Shown here: one piece after another, positions 48,058-56,852 of the stretch
How positions within the stretch are numbered: the first letter of the stretch is position 1
How the letters are laid out: each line of letters begins with the position of its first letter
From: Oscillospiraceae bacterium
Lineage (GTDB): Bacteria; Bacillota; Clostridia; Oscillospirales; Ruminococcaceae
DNA: 58,554 bases
NCBI GenBank assembly: GCA_029006135.1
Contig: JAQXGE010000022.1
Coordinates: 1 to 58,554 of the forward strand
Reading direction: 5' to 3'
The notes under the pieces: model-generated
Seen by the model: only the letters and a program-made list of their open reading frames with translations
Database searches by the model: none
Told to the model about the DNA's origin: nothing
Made by a program: the position numbers and the translations under genes

Positions 48058-51000
48058 TCAATAGGTAACGAGCGTTGTTCCGGGGTAGTAATGGGTCAGA
48101 ATGGAGGCGTAGTCCCAGCCGTTGCGGGCATAGCCGATGGCACCCCACTGGCTCATGCCGCAGCCGTGACCGTAGCCGTAAACATCAAAGATAAAGCAGT
48201 CCAGTCCGGCATCATAAGTAACGGTGAAGCAGTGGCTGCGCAGGCTGCGCCCGTCCACGCTCTGCCCGGCAAGGAGCGTTTCACGGAACCAGCGGCCGGA
48301 GCAGGTGTCATTCCCGCTGGCGTTGGGACCAATCTGAATCTTGGTAACCCAGCCGTACGGATTTGTCGAGAGGATTTTGAACCACTCGTTGGGGTCCACG
48401 CCGCTCAAATCGACGTTCATTTTCTCAAGGATGCGCTTCTGAAGTGTCTCGCGGCTGAACCGCGCGGTTCCGCTCGTGGCGCCGTTGGTGTTCCAGTTGC
48501 TGGCAACCTGCTGGTCGTAGGGGCTGTCCACCGGCTGGAGCCAGGCGCGATCATTGCCCCAGACATCCTTTGCGGAAGCTGTTCCGGTGGAGGCCGAGGC
48601 AAAATACGGCGTGAAGCAAACCTGCCCGTTGTAGGTTACCAGCACATGAGCCACCTCGCGGGCCGCCGCAAGCGCTGTCTCGCCGGGGGTAACACCCGCA
48701 ACCGATGGGTAACCGCTCTGACTGAGAATCCAGCAATGTGTTGCCACGCACTGTGCCTTGTATGCCTCAATGGGCGCATTGGGGCCAAGTTCGTTCTGGG
48801 CAACCATGGCAAGGCACTGCACCAGTTCCATTGTCTGAGCCGTACCGTTCATCGTGACGTTGATGGTTTCCACCATCGGCTGCGGAGTCGGGGCCGGCGT
48901 GGGCTGCGGTGTGCTTTGCGGAGCGGCGGACGAGTCACCCGAGGGCACATCGGTGGGCGCAGGGGTATCCTGCACAGCGGGCGGTTCAGTGGGCGCAGGA
49001 GTCGCGGAAATGCCCGCCTGCTGAATGACCTGATCAACCGTCAGAGTCTGTTCCGGCAGTTTGCCTTCCGCTCCCTGCCCCAAATCGGCCTCGACAGCAT
49101 TGGTGCTTCCTCCCACATCGGTCAGACCTTCCATCAGCTTATCGGCCGACTGCAAAAGTTCCTCCGTGCGGTTTGTCAGGTCATCAATTTTCTCCTGAAG
49201 GTCATCACTGCTGCCGGCGGACGCAGCGGACGAGGAGGAGGATTCTTTATTGCCGATTTCCTGCGCGGAATTATTGCGGCGATGCAGCAGTGTTGTCGCA
49301 ATGCCAGCAGTCATTCCGTCCTCACCGCTGACCATTGCCCCTGCCGACTGCCGGATGGCAGACGGGTTCAGGCTGGCAATCTGCCCTTCCTCAACGATTT
49401 CTGCCGTCACGCAGATGCTGCTGTTGTTTTGCCCGCCGCTCGACATGAGGGTGATGAAGCTGTTGTCATCCCCGGGGATAACGCCGGTATCAAAGATGCT
49501 GCGCGCTTCAATGCCCAGTGTAAAATCCAAATATTCGTAGTAGCTCGAAAGGTCTCCAAACGCGCAGGGGTCAAAGCCTGTGCCCTCCCCGCCGTAATAG
49601 ACTGCCACTGTCTTGCAGCGGTAGACGGCATTGCGAAGATAAAGCGTAAAACCGCTGTTCTCCTTAAAGCTGTCCAGCTGGGTCATATCGGCGAGGGCAT
49701 CGCGGCCAAAGAACAGCACCGTATGGCCGGGTGTATCGGAGCCAAGATAACTGATGCCCGCAAGGACAGGTTTTTCCTCCCCGCTCCCATCATAGACAAA
49801 GCAGCCATCCCAGCCGGGGAAGCCGAGGTATCCAAGTACGCCTTCCTTCTTTTGCTGCGCGGCGGCAAGATAATCCGCCGCTGTCTCATCGTACAGGACC
49901 GTCCCGTAACTCTTGGCGGCAGGTGCAACGCCAAGGTCATTGCGGAACCACATGATAATTCCCGCCGCTGCGGCCACGACAATCAGCACGACAATGACAA
50001 GCGCAACAATTCCATTGCGGCGGCGGCGCTTTTCGGCCTTCTCAATCATAGCAAGACTGCGGTTGCGGATAGGTCCGCCCTGAGCGGCCCGATGCACCGA
50101 AGGTTCGTCCGTTTTGTCCTGCGCAGTGGTATTGGGTTCCTCATCGTCCTCGAAAAGGCGGTCGACCGCCTCCTGAAATTCCTTCAGCGAGCGGTTGGGC
50201 GCTTCCTCATCCGCTGCGCGCGCAGCCTCCATCGTCTTTGGGTCCAGCGTGGCCGAAAAATCCGGGATGTCCCCATCAAGCAGCGAGGGGGCCGGTTCTT
50301 TGGTGCCGGATTCCGGCTGCGCAGCGGGAGCCGCACGGAGCGGTTTGGACGAAGGTGCGGCGGGCGCTTCCGCTTTGCGGCGGGCGCGGGAGGCAGCGGC
50401 CGCCGCTGCGCCCATTGTTGTCAATTCGGTCGGGTCGGGCGTATCGGTATTTGCCTGTGCGGACGCTTCGTCCGCAGTTGGCAGCGGTTTTTCAAAGGTG
50501 ATGGTGCCCACCGGGGCCGGGCCGTCTGCGGCCGGTTTGGGTGCTTTGGCAGGCGCAGAGGTTCCGGCCTTGCGCCGCAGGGTAAAGCGGGTGCCGGTGC
50601 GGGGCTGCCCCTCACCGCTCACAAGCAGCAGCGGATGCTCACGGCCCGGGCGGAACGCAATGGTAGAAGCGCTCAGATGCAGCCCCAGCGCACGGCGACG
50701 CACAAGGTCAAGAATATTGTTGGCGATAGCGGCATCGCTCAGTTCAGGGCTGAGCGCGCAGGCCGCTGCGCCCTGCTTGCTGCAAACCAGCACGAACGGT
50801 GCCTGCCCAACGGTAGCGGGCATATAGACGGCGGCATAGTCCGCACCTGCCAGTTCCATGGCGCTCTGTGCGCGGCCGGCAGCGGCCTGCACCACATCGC
50901 CGGGGAATTTTTTGAGGAGTGCGGCCGGCGTTGCAATGCGTCTGGCCTTTTCCGGGTCAGAATAGCTCTGCGTGCCGAAATCGAACACCGCCTCGCTGTG

Positions 51001-51354
51001 TTGAAGTCCGCGCAGGGCACTGCCAAGCAGACGTCCGGTCTGCTCATCGGCAGCCACCAGCAGACGGCGTTTTTTGAGCAGGGCTTCGAGTGCGGCCTGG
51101 GCCAGCGAGGTATTCTCTGTCCCGTAGACCGCATCACCAAAGCGGCTGCGCAGCTTGCGCACCCACTGGTCACAGTATTCATCAGCCATGGACTGGGTAG
51201 GCGCGGAGGCCTGAACGCAGACAAGGTATTCGCCGTCCCGCTCTTTCAGGCGGATGCTGGGGCAGCCTTCCTCGCGTGCCGTGCGCACAATGGAGGCTAC
51301 CTCCGCCGAGGGCAGGCCAAAAACGCGCAGGATACGCATTTGAATTTGCAGCAT
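48058..51354 (-). CDS. Transmembrane fusion: degenerate CinA C-terminal-like domain plus SpoIID/LytB domain
   Basis: 1098 residues. Residues about 65-195 align along their length with the C-terminal (amidase) half of CinA from the next gene: FGDAVYG, ALLKKRRLLVAADEQTG in place of the AESCTGG motif, FDFGTQSYSDPEKARRI, and GADYAAVYM. The catalytic AESCTGG is lost, so this part is probably a non-enzymatic ligand-binding or partner domain. A Pro/Ala/acidic linker (250-440) leads to a membrane helix at about 448-470, an extracellular domain, Thr/Pro linkers and a SpoIID/LytB domain (842-1098) with VAQNELG, EAYKAQCVATHCWIL and GHGCGMSQWGA. SpoIID proteins are lytic transglycosylases of denuded glycan. 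Lies between cinA and ftsW in the same operon. Confidence 0.85.
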   Translation of the reverse strand: MLQIQMRILRVFGLPSAEVASIVRTAREEGCPSIRLKERDGEYLVCVQASAPTQSMADEYCDQWVRKLRSRFGDAVYGTENTSLAQAALEALLKKRRLLVAADEQTGRLLGSALRGLQHSEAVFDFGTQSYSDPEKARRIATPAALLKKFPGDVVQAAAGRAQSAMELAGADYAAVYMPATVGQAPFVLVCSKQGAAACALSPELSDAAIANNILDLVRRRALGLHLSASTIAFRPGREHPLLLVSGEGQPRTGTRFTLRRKAGTSAPAKAPKPAADGPAPVGTITFEKPLPTADEASAQANTDTPDPTELTTMGAAAAAASRARRKAEAPAAPSSKPLRAAPAAQPESGTKEPAPSLLDGDIPDFSATLDPKTMEAARAADEEAPNRSLKEFQEAVDRLFEDDEEPNTTAQDKTDEPSVHRAAQGGPIRNRSLAMIEKAEKRRRRNGIVALVIVVLIVVAAAAGIIMWFRNDLGVAPAAKSYGTVLYDETAADYLAAAQQKKEGVLGYLGFPGWDGCFVYDGSGEEKPVLAGISYLGSDTPGHTVLFFGRDALADMTQLDSFKENSGFTLYLRNAVYRCKTVAVYYGGEGTGFDPCAFGDLSSYYEYLDFTLGIEARSIFDTGVIPGDDNSFITLMSSGGQNNSSICVTAEIVEEGQIASLNPSAIRQSAGAMVSGEDGMTAGIATTLLHRRNNSAQEIGNKESSSSSAASAGSSDDLQEKIDDLTNRTEELLQSADKLMEGLTDVGGSTNAVEADLGQGAEGKLPEQTLTVDQVIQQAGISATPAPTEPPAVQDTPAPTDVPSGDSSAAPQSTPQPTPAPTPQPMVETINVTMNGTAQTMELVQCLAMVAQNELGPNAPIEAYKAQCVATHCWILSQSGYPSVAGVTPGETALAAAREVAHVLVTYNGQVCFTPYFASASTGTASAKDVWGNDRAWLQPVDSPYDQQVASNWNTNGATSGTARFSRETLQKRILEKMNVDLSGVDPNEWFKILSTNPYGWVTKIQIGPNASGNDTCSGRWFRETLLAGQSVDGRSLRSHCFTVTYDAGLDCFIFDVYGYGHGCGMSQWGAIGYARNGWDYASILTHYYPGTTLVTY

Positions 51355-51394
51355 GAAAACACCTCTTTTCCGGCTGAGCCGGTCAGGTCAAAAA

Positions 51395-52696
51395 TCAGAG
51401 AACCAGTGAATCGGCAGGCATATCGGAGCCGGAGAGGGGCAGTGCTTCCTCCACCGGGAGTTCGAGTGCCATATGGCGCAAAAGATCCAGCGCATAGAGC
51501 GCGGCGCGGGTGCGGATAATCCCGCGTTCCTGATAGCCGCCGAGTGTAAGCCGCCGCAGCCATCCCTTTCCGCTCCGCGCGTCCGCCCCGGCCAGATAGA
51601 CCGTTCCCACCGGCTTATCGGGCAGTGCGCCGCCGGGGCCAGCAAGCCCCGTGATGCCGATTGCAAGCTCCGCGCCCGAGGCGCGCAGCGCTCCATACGC
51701 CATGGCCGCCGCCACCGGACCGGAAACGACATTGTACTGTTGAATCAGTTCAGGGTCAACCCCGATCAGGCGGGATTTGGCATTTTCCGAGTAGGTCACA
51801 AACCCGTAGCCGAACACCTCACTGGAGCCCGGCACATTGGTGAGCATCTGCGCCACCATTCCGCCGGTGCAGCTCTCCGCTGTGGCGGCGTGCAGGCCTT
51901 TTTCCCGCAGGATACGAACCACCGTGTATTCCAGCCCCGGAACGTCCACATCGTAGGCGTTAGGACCAAGGATTCGGCGGAACTCGGCTATGCGGGCATC
52001 ACAGGCAGCTTCGGCCTCGTCCTGAGATGCGGCGCGGGCGGTGACACGGATTTCACTCTCTCCGGTTTTGCAGTAGATAGCGGCAGTGGGATTTTCACAC
52101 TCAAAAAGCGGCGCCACCTTGCTGGCAATGCTGCTCTCCCCGCCCAGAACGCGCAGGGTTTTTGAATGAATCGTACAGTTCTGCCGGGCAAGCAGCACAG
52201 GGCGGACCTGTTCGGCCCACATAGCTTTCATCTCACGCGGCACGCCGGGCATCAGCACCGCAATGCAGCCGTCCGCCTCAAACCACGCGCCGGGCGCGGT
52301 CCCATGGGTGTTGGGCAGCTTGTGCCCGTGGGTGGGAACAAGCGCCTGTTTGCGGTTGTTGGGCGTGGGGGTGCGGCCGGTACGGGCAAAAAACGAAAGG
52401 ATTTTCTGCCATTCTTCCTCATCAAAACGAAGGGTATCGCCGAAGGCCTGGGCCACGGTCTCCTTGGTCAGGTCATCCTGCGTGGGGCCAAGCCCGCCCG
52501 AAAAGACCAGCAGTTCACTGCGCGCTTTTGCCTGACAGACCAGTTCGCGCAGACGGTCGGGGTTGTCCCCGATGACGTGCTGATGCAGAACACTGATGCC
52601 AAGTTCGGCCAGTTCACGGCTCAGGAACTGGGCATTGGTGTTGACGATATCACCGAGCAGCAGTTCGGTTCCTACACAGATAATCTCCGCCGTCAC
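51395..52696 (-). CDS. cinA: CinA family protein (MoCF-type domain plus nicotinamide-nucleotide amidase domain)
   Basis: 433 residues. The N-terminal MoeA/MogA-like (COG1058) domain shows ICVGTELLLGDIVNTNAQFLS and LVFSGGLGPTQDDLT, linked to ADP-ribose pyrophosphatase-type activity in some CinA proteins. A KH-like middle has GESEIRVTARA. The C-terminal amidase has ATAESCTGGMVAQML (about residues 271-285), VTYSENAKSRLIGV and TGLAGPGGALPDKPVGTVYL, complete active-site motifs. Acts in pyridine-nucleotide salvage. The downstream SpoIID fusion carries a decayed copy of its C-terminal half. Confidence 0.93.
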   Translation of the reverse strand: MTAEIICVGTELLLGDIVNTNAQFLSRELAELGISVLHQHVIGDNPDRLRELVCQAKARSELLVFSGGLGPTQDDLTKETVAQAFGDTLRFDEEEWQKILSFFARTGRTPTPNNRKQALVPTHGHKLPNTHGTAPGAWFEADGCIAVLMPGVPREMKAMWAEQVRPVLLARQNCTIHSKTLRVLGGESSIASKVAPLFECENPTAAIYCKTGESEIRVTARAASQDEAEAACDARIAEFRRILGPNAYDVDVPGLEYTVVRILREKGLHAATAESCTGGMVAQMLTNVPGSSEVFGYGFVTYSENAKSRLIGVDPELIQQYNVVSGPVAAAMAYGALRASGAELAIGITGLAGPGGALPDKPVGTVYLAGADARSGKGWLRRLTLGGYQERGIIRTRAALYALDLLRHMALELPVEEALPLSGSDMPADSLVL

Positions 52697-52724
52697 GGTT
52701 ATCTCCCCTTTCGTTCAGATTCCA

Positions 52725-53918
52725 TCAAAAATCCGGGTCATCCCCGATGCGGATGGGAATCTTCTCAACATTTTCTGCCGCGATGCGCTCGAGTTCCGCA
52801 AGGCCCGGCATGGCGGCCTCGGCAGCCTCGATTTCGGCAAGGCTGGGTTTTGTCTTGGGATGTGCCGGCGTGAAGATCGTGCAGCAATCCTCATACGGCT
52901 CGATGGACGTTTCAAACGTGCCGATTTTGCGGGAAATGGCGATAATCTCGGTCTTGTCCATACCGATCAGCGGCCGCAGCACCGGCAGGTCCTGTGCGGC
53001 GTCGGTGCAGGCGATGGCTGCCATCGTCTGGCTGGCCACCTGCGCCAGGCTCTCACCCGTGATGAGAGCTTCCATATCACTCTGGGCAGCGACCATTGCG
53101 GCAATGCGCAGCATACTGCGGCGCATCAGCACAGTAAAAAGGACATCGGGCGCATTGTCCCGGATATACTCCTGCGGTTTGGTGTAGGGCACCACAAAAA
53201 GCTGGCAGTTTCCGGTGTACTCCGCCAGTTCGCGGGCCAGTGCGCGAACTTTGAGTTTGGCGCGCAGGCTCGTGTACGGCGGGCTGGCAAAGTGAATGTG
53301 GTGCAGCGCAAGTCCCCGGCGGGCCATGCAGTAAGCGGCCACAGGGCTGTCGATTCCGCCAGAAAGCATATTGAGTGCCCGGCCGCTGCTGCCCACCGGC
53401 AGGCCGCCCGCCGCCTCAACTTTGGGGCCGTGAATATAGGCACCCCGGTCGCGGATTTCTACCATGATTTCAAGGTCGGGGTGATGCACATCGACCCGCA
53501 GATGCGGATGACGGCTGAGCAGGTAGGCACCCACCTCACGGCAGATTTCAGGGCTTTTCATGGGATAAGCCTTGTCGGCACGCTTGGCTTCCACCTTGAA
53601 CGTCTTGATGCCGCGCAGCGTATCGCCGAGGTACTCCTCAGCGGTGGCGCAGATGGTGTCAAAGTCCTTTTCGCAGCAGGCGGCACGGCTCATCTTGACA
53701 ATGCCAAAAATCTTGGAGATGCGGCGGAACGCCTCATCCATATCCAGTCCCTCGGCCTGCGGTTCAATAAAAACGGTGGACTGCGCCTGCGTCACCTTGA
53801 AAGGACCAAGGTCCTCAAGACGGTAGCGGATGCTCTTGGCCAGCCGCGCCTCAAATTTGTTGCGGTTGAGACCCTTGAGGGTCATTTCGCCCTGATAGGC
53901 GAGGATCATCTCTTTCAT
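52725..53918 (-). CDS. thiI: tRNA 4-thiouridine synthetase ThiI (no rhodanese domain)
   Basis: 397 residues. A ferredoxin-like and THUMP region (1-170) is followed by the PP-loop ATPase with ALNMLSGGIDSPVAAY and RPLIGMDKTEIIAISRKIG. The C-terminal rhodanese domain of E. coli ThiI is missing, as in Firmicutes, where a dedicated desulfurase passes sulfur directly. That partner is the gene just upstream (16 nt apart). Makes s4U8 in tRNA; a thiamine-synthesis role is not expected for this short form. Confidence 0.94.
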   Translation of the reverse strand: MKEMILAYQGEMTLKGLNRNKFEARLAKSIRYRLEDLGPFKVTQAQSTVFIEPQAEGLDMDEAFRRISKIFGIVKMSRAACCEKDFDTICATAEEYLGDTLRGIKTFKVEAKRADKAYPMKSPEICREVGAYLLSRHPHLRVDVHHPDLEIMVEIRDRGAYIHGPKVEAAGGLPVGSSGRALNMLSGGIDSPVAAYCMARRGLALHHIHFASPPYTSLRAKLKVRALARELAEYTGNCQLFVVPYTKPQEYIRDNAPDVLFTVLMRRSMLRIAAMVAAQSDMEALITGESLAQVASQTMAAIACTDAAQDLPVLRPLIGMDKTEIIAISRKIGTFETSIEPYEDCCTIFTPAHPKTKPSLAEIEAAEAAMPGLAELERIAAENVEKIPIRIGDDPDF

Positions 53919-53934
53919 CTGTCGGAACCCTTTC

Positions 53935-55092
53935 TCAAATATGCTGTAATTCTTGTATGCCGTCCCGCAGGCCGTTCAGCAGGGCGTTCACATCCTCGGG
54001 GGTGTTGTCCGCGCAGAAACTCACACGGATGGCGGTGCGTACCGCCAATTCCGGGCAGCCCATAGCCATCAGCGTATGGCTCGGCTCGCCTTTATCGCAG
54101 GCGGAACCGCCCGAAACATAGATGCGGCGGCCGCTGAGGTATTCAATCATTGTCTGGCTATTGACACAATTTGTGGAGAAATTGAGCACCTCGGGCACAG
54201 CGTCTGATGGAGAGTTGAGCGTGATGCCGGGGATTTCGGCAAGGCCTGCCCGAAGCTGCTCATTGAGGGCACGAACGGCGGCATTGCGGGCCGGCATCGT
54301 CCGCGCACCCTGTTCAGCGGCAAGGCCGAGGCCCACAGCGTAAGGCACGTTTTCGGTGCCGGGACGGATGCCGCGTTCCTGGTGACCGCCCAGGCAGGGC
54401 GGGCGGTGATTCTGGCGCTGATTTTCCCGCAGGAACAGTGCACCGATGCCTTTGGGCGCGTGGACCTTGTGGCCGGAAACCGAAAGGCTGTCCACACAGG
54501 GCAGTGCGCTGAGCCGGATAGGAATGCGCAGCCACGCCTGTACCGCATCCACATGGACAAAGCAGCGGGGATTGCGGGCCTTGACGGCGGAGGAGAACGC
54601 CGCAATGTCCTGCATGGCGCCGGTCTCATTGTTGACTGCCATGCAGCAGGCAAGGACAGTATTTTTGTCCACCGCGGCGCTCAGGCGGTCAAGGTCGAGA
54701 TGTCCGTCCCACTCAGGGAGGATTTCGACCACTTCAAAACCGCGGTCGTGCAGCGCGCGGATGGGAAGCTGCACGCTGGGATGTTCAAATCCTGAAACAA
54801 CGATTTTATTGCCCCAGCTTTTGCGGGGAATGGCCGCGCCCTGGATGGCGATGTTGTTGCTCTCACTGCCGCAGGCGGTGAAATAGAGCTCTTTTGGCTG
54901 ACAGCCAAGGCTTTTTGCCACTTTTGCCCGTGCGGCGGAAAGTTCCTCATGGACCTCCACCGCCGGCTCGTACAAGCTGGACGGGTTGGCCCAGCAGCTT
55001 TGCAGCGCGTGGGAAATGGCATCCGCCACTGCCGGGTCCACCATCGTGGTAGCGGCATTGTCAAGATAGTGCAGTTCGGGGTTTGAACGCAT
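53935..55092 (-). CDS. Cysteine desulfurase (NifS/IscS-like, ThiI partner)
   Basis: 385 residues; ATG 55092 behind AGAGG, the frame upstream being unlikely. Class V aminotransferase: YLDNAATTMVDP, SGFEHPSVQLPI, FVHVDAVQAW, the PLP Lys in SVSGHKVHAPKGIGAL, and the flexible-loop Cys in VSGGSACDKGEPSHTL (SSGSAC in IscS). It removes sulfur from cysteine as persulfide. Directly upstream of thiI, so it corresponds in role to B. subtilis NifZ, the dedicated tRNA-thiolation desulfurase. First gene of the operon running to ftsW. Confidence 0.93.
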   Translation of the reverse strand: MRSNPELHYLDNAATTMVDPAVADAISHALQSCWANPSSLYEPAVEVHEELSAARAKVAKSLGCQPKELYFTACGSESNNIAIQGAAIPRKSWGNKIVVSGFEHPSVQLPIRALHDRGFEVVEILPEWDGHLDLDRLSAAVDKNTVLACCMAVNNETGAMQDIAAFSSAVKARNPRCFVHVDAVQAWLRIPIRLSALPCVDSLSVSGHKVHAPKGIGALFLRENQRQNHRPPCLGGHQERGIRPGTENVPYAVGLGLAAEQGARTMPARNAAVRALNEQLRAGLAEIPGITLNSPSDAVPEVLNFSTNCVNSQTMIEYLSGRRIYVSGGSACDKGEPSHTLMAMGCPELAVRTAIRVSFCADNTPEDVNALLNGLRDGIQELQHI

Positions 55093-55140
55093 GAAATGCG
55101 GCCTCTTTTCCTTACAGAAATACAAAGTAATACAGAATAG

Positions 55141-55169
55141 ATTATACACGCCAAAAGTCAAAAACACAA
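55141..55169 (-). promoter_or_regulatory. Promoter of the desulfurase-thiI-cinA-spoIID-ftsW operon
   Basis: Minus strand TTGTGT (55164-55169), 17 bp, TATAAT (55141-55146), about 50 bp before the ATG at 55092. Confidence 0.55.
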
Positions 55170-55309
55170 GGGGTTCGGGTGCCGCAGATTGGCGCGGGAG
55201 TCACACTGAGAGAACTTTTTCCCGGGCACTCTTTTGGATGCAAAAGAGTGGTGGCCGAGGCAGCGGATGCTATTAAAGATACATGGCAGTTGACGGCAAG
55301 GTTTACAGT

Positions 55310-55468
55310 CCCTCCGTCAAATCCTCGTTCCTCGGATTTGCCACCTCCCCTTGCACAGGGGAGGCTTTTCTCTAATCCCATTAACAACAGAATTTTTCAG
55401 CGGCTGCGCTCTGCACACCACTGCGGCGGCAGCCCTTGCACAGGGGAGCCAGTCTCTAATCCCATTAA
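55310..55468. repeat. REP-like intergenic element with two related copies
   Basis: The unit CCCTTGCACAGGGGAG followed by TCTCTAATCCCATTAA appears at 55348-55384 and again, slightly altered, at 55433-55468. The first copy is preceded by CCTCCCC and a hairpin AAATCC/GGATTT (55318-55339). Palindromic CTCCCCTTGCACAGGGGAG units resemble repetitive extragenic elements in related gut Firmicutes (from memory). The rest of 55170-55537 shows no gene. Confidence 0.55.
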
Positions 55469-55473
55469 AGAAC

Positions 55474-55511
55474 AAAAGAAAAGCCCGGCCGGCGGGGTGC
55501 CGGACGGGCTT
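55474..55511 (-). terminator. Terminator of dnaJ
   Basis: AAGCCCG (55481-55487) and CCGGC (55489-55493) pair with GCCGG (55499-55503) and CGGGCTT (55505-55511); on the minus strand TTTTCTTTTG follows. Confidence 0.8.
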
Positions 55512-55537
55512 GCGAGTTATTTGAGTGTACGCGGGAA

Positions 55538-56698
55538 TCAGGCGAAGCGGTCCTTCAGGTTCTTGAAGAAGCCCTTGCGCTTCTCGTAGTTTTCTTCCTT
55601 GAGACTGTCCTCAAAAGTCTTGAGGGCCTCGCGCTGGGCGCGGGTGAGCTTTTTGGGGATTTCCACATCCACGATAACATACTGGTCACCGCGGCCGCGG
55701 CCGTTGAGGTACTTGATACCCTGACCGCGCAGACGGAACTTGGTCCCGCTCTGGGTTCCCTCGGGGATATGCTGCAAAATGCGGCCGTCCACGGTGGGAA
55801 CTTCGATGTCATCGCCCAGCACTGCCTGACTGAAGGTGATGGGAACATGAATGGTGACATCATATCCATCGCGCTCAAACATGGCATCCGGTTTGACCGT
55901 GACATGGACAATCACATCACCGGCAGGGCCGCCGAAGCTGCCCGCATCACCCTGACCGCGCAGTGCGATGTTCTGATCATCGCTGATACCGGCGGGAATG
56001 TTAATCTCCAAATTCTTGCGGGAGGATGTCTTGCCGGTACCGCGGCAGGTCTTGCAGGGGTTGCGGATGATCGTGCCGCGCCCGCCGCAGTGACTGCAGG
56101 GCTGCTGGCTCTGCATAACGCCGAACGGCGTGCGCTGCTGGGTCACCACATAGCCGCGGCCGCCGCATTCGGGACAGGTCTCGGGGGAAGTGCCCCGAGC
56201 CGCACCGCTGCCGCCGCAGTCAGGGCAGGTTTCCTGCCGGTTGACAGTGACTTTTTTGGTACAGCCGTGCACCGCTTCCTCAAAAGTAAGAATGACACTT
56301 GCCTGAATATCATGGCCTTTGCGCGGCGAATTGGCGCTGCGGCTCGAAGCCCCTGTGCCAAAACCGCCGAACCCGCCGAATCCGCTGCCGAAAATATCGC
56401 CGAAAATATCACCAAAATCTACGCCGCCGCCAAAACCGCCGGCGCCGCCCTGACTGGCCGCATAGTTGGGATCCACCCCGGCAAAGCCGAACTGGTCATA
56501 ACGCTGGCGCTTCTGCGGGTCGGAGAGTACATCGTTGGCTTCGTTGACCTCCTTGAATTTTTCCTCGGCTTCCTTGTCGCCGGGATTGAGGTCAGGGTGA
56601 TATTTTTTGGCAAGCTTGCGGTAGGCGCTCTTAATCTCGGCATCGGTAGCGTTCTTGCCTACGCCGAGCACCTCGTAGTAATCTCTTTTATCTGCCAT
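55538..56698 (-). CDS. dnaJ: Chaperone protein DnaJ
   Basis: 386 residues; ATG 56698, the extra upstream frame having no ribosome site. The J-domain (1-70) contains the HPD tripeptide in [12 protein letters not shown] Gly/Phe-rich region (80-125) follows, then four zinc-finger repeats, [24 protein letters not shown] and CKTCRGTG, and the C-terminal substrate-binding domains. It stimulates DnaK ATPase and delivers unfolded clients. It lies downstream of dnaK, probably co-transcribed, with a hairpin between them. hrcA/grpE and any CIRCE site would be outside the window. Confidence 0.97.
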   Translation of the reverse strand: MADKRDYYEVLGVGKNATDAEIKSAYRKLAKKYHPDLNPGDKEAEEKFKEVNEANDVLSDPQKRQRYDQFGFAGVDPNYAASQGGAGGFGGGVDFGDIFGDIFGSGFGGFGGFGTGASSRSANSPRKGHDIQASVILTFEEAVHGCTKKVTVNRQETCPDCGGSGAARGTSPETCPECGGRGYVVTQQRTPFGVMQSQQPCSHCGGRGTIIRNPCKTCRGTGKTSSRKNLEINIPAGISDDQNIALRGQGDAGSFGGPAGDVIVHVTVKPDAMFERDGYDVTIHVPITFSQAVLGDDIEVPTVDGRILQHIPEGTQSGTKFRLRGQGIKYLNGRGRGDQYVIVDVEIPKKLTRAQREALKTFEDSLKEENYEKRKGFFKNLKDRFA

Positions 56699-56802
56699 AC
56701 GATTCACACCTTTATGTGTTTCTGTCAGCACAGCCCGGTACTTTCATGGGCGCCTGCCGACGCAAATTCAATACTTTCCCTTTTGGGGATTAACCCCACA
56801 AT

Positions 56803-56830
56803 GGCCGCCGCCGGTTGCCTGGCGGCGGCC
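56803..56830 (-). other. Hairpin between dnaK and dnaJ
   Basis: GGCCGCCGCC (56803-56812) pairs perfectly with GGCGGCGGCC (56821-56830). There is no T-run, so it is more likely an RNA-processing or stabilising element that lets dnaK exceed dnaJ than a terminator. Confidence 0.5.
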
Positions 56831-56852
56831 TGGTTGGGTCAATGATTAGTTA

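Noticed and set aside
48091-51519. 1142-codon open frame on the plus strand opposite the SpoIID fusion and the end of cinA
   Set aside because: It is the antisense shadow of GC-rich coding sequence; composition is His/Arg/Gly-rich without domains, and the minus-strand product has clear CinA-like and SpoIID motifs.
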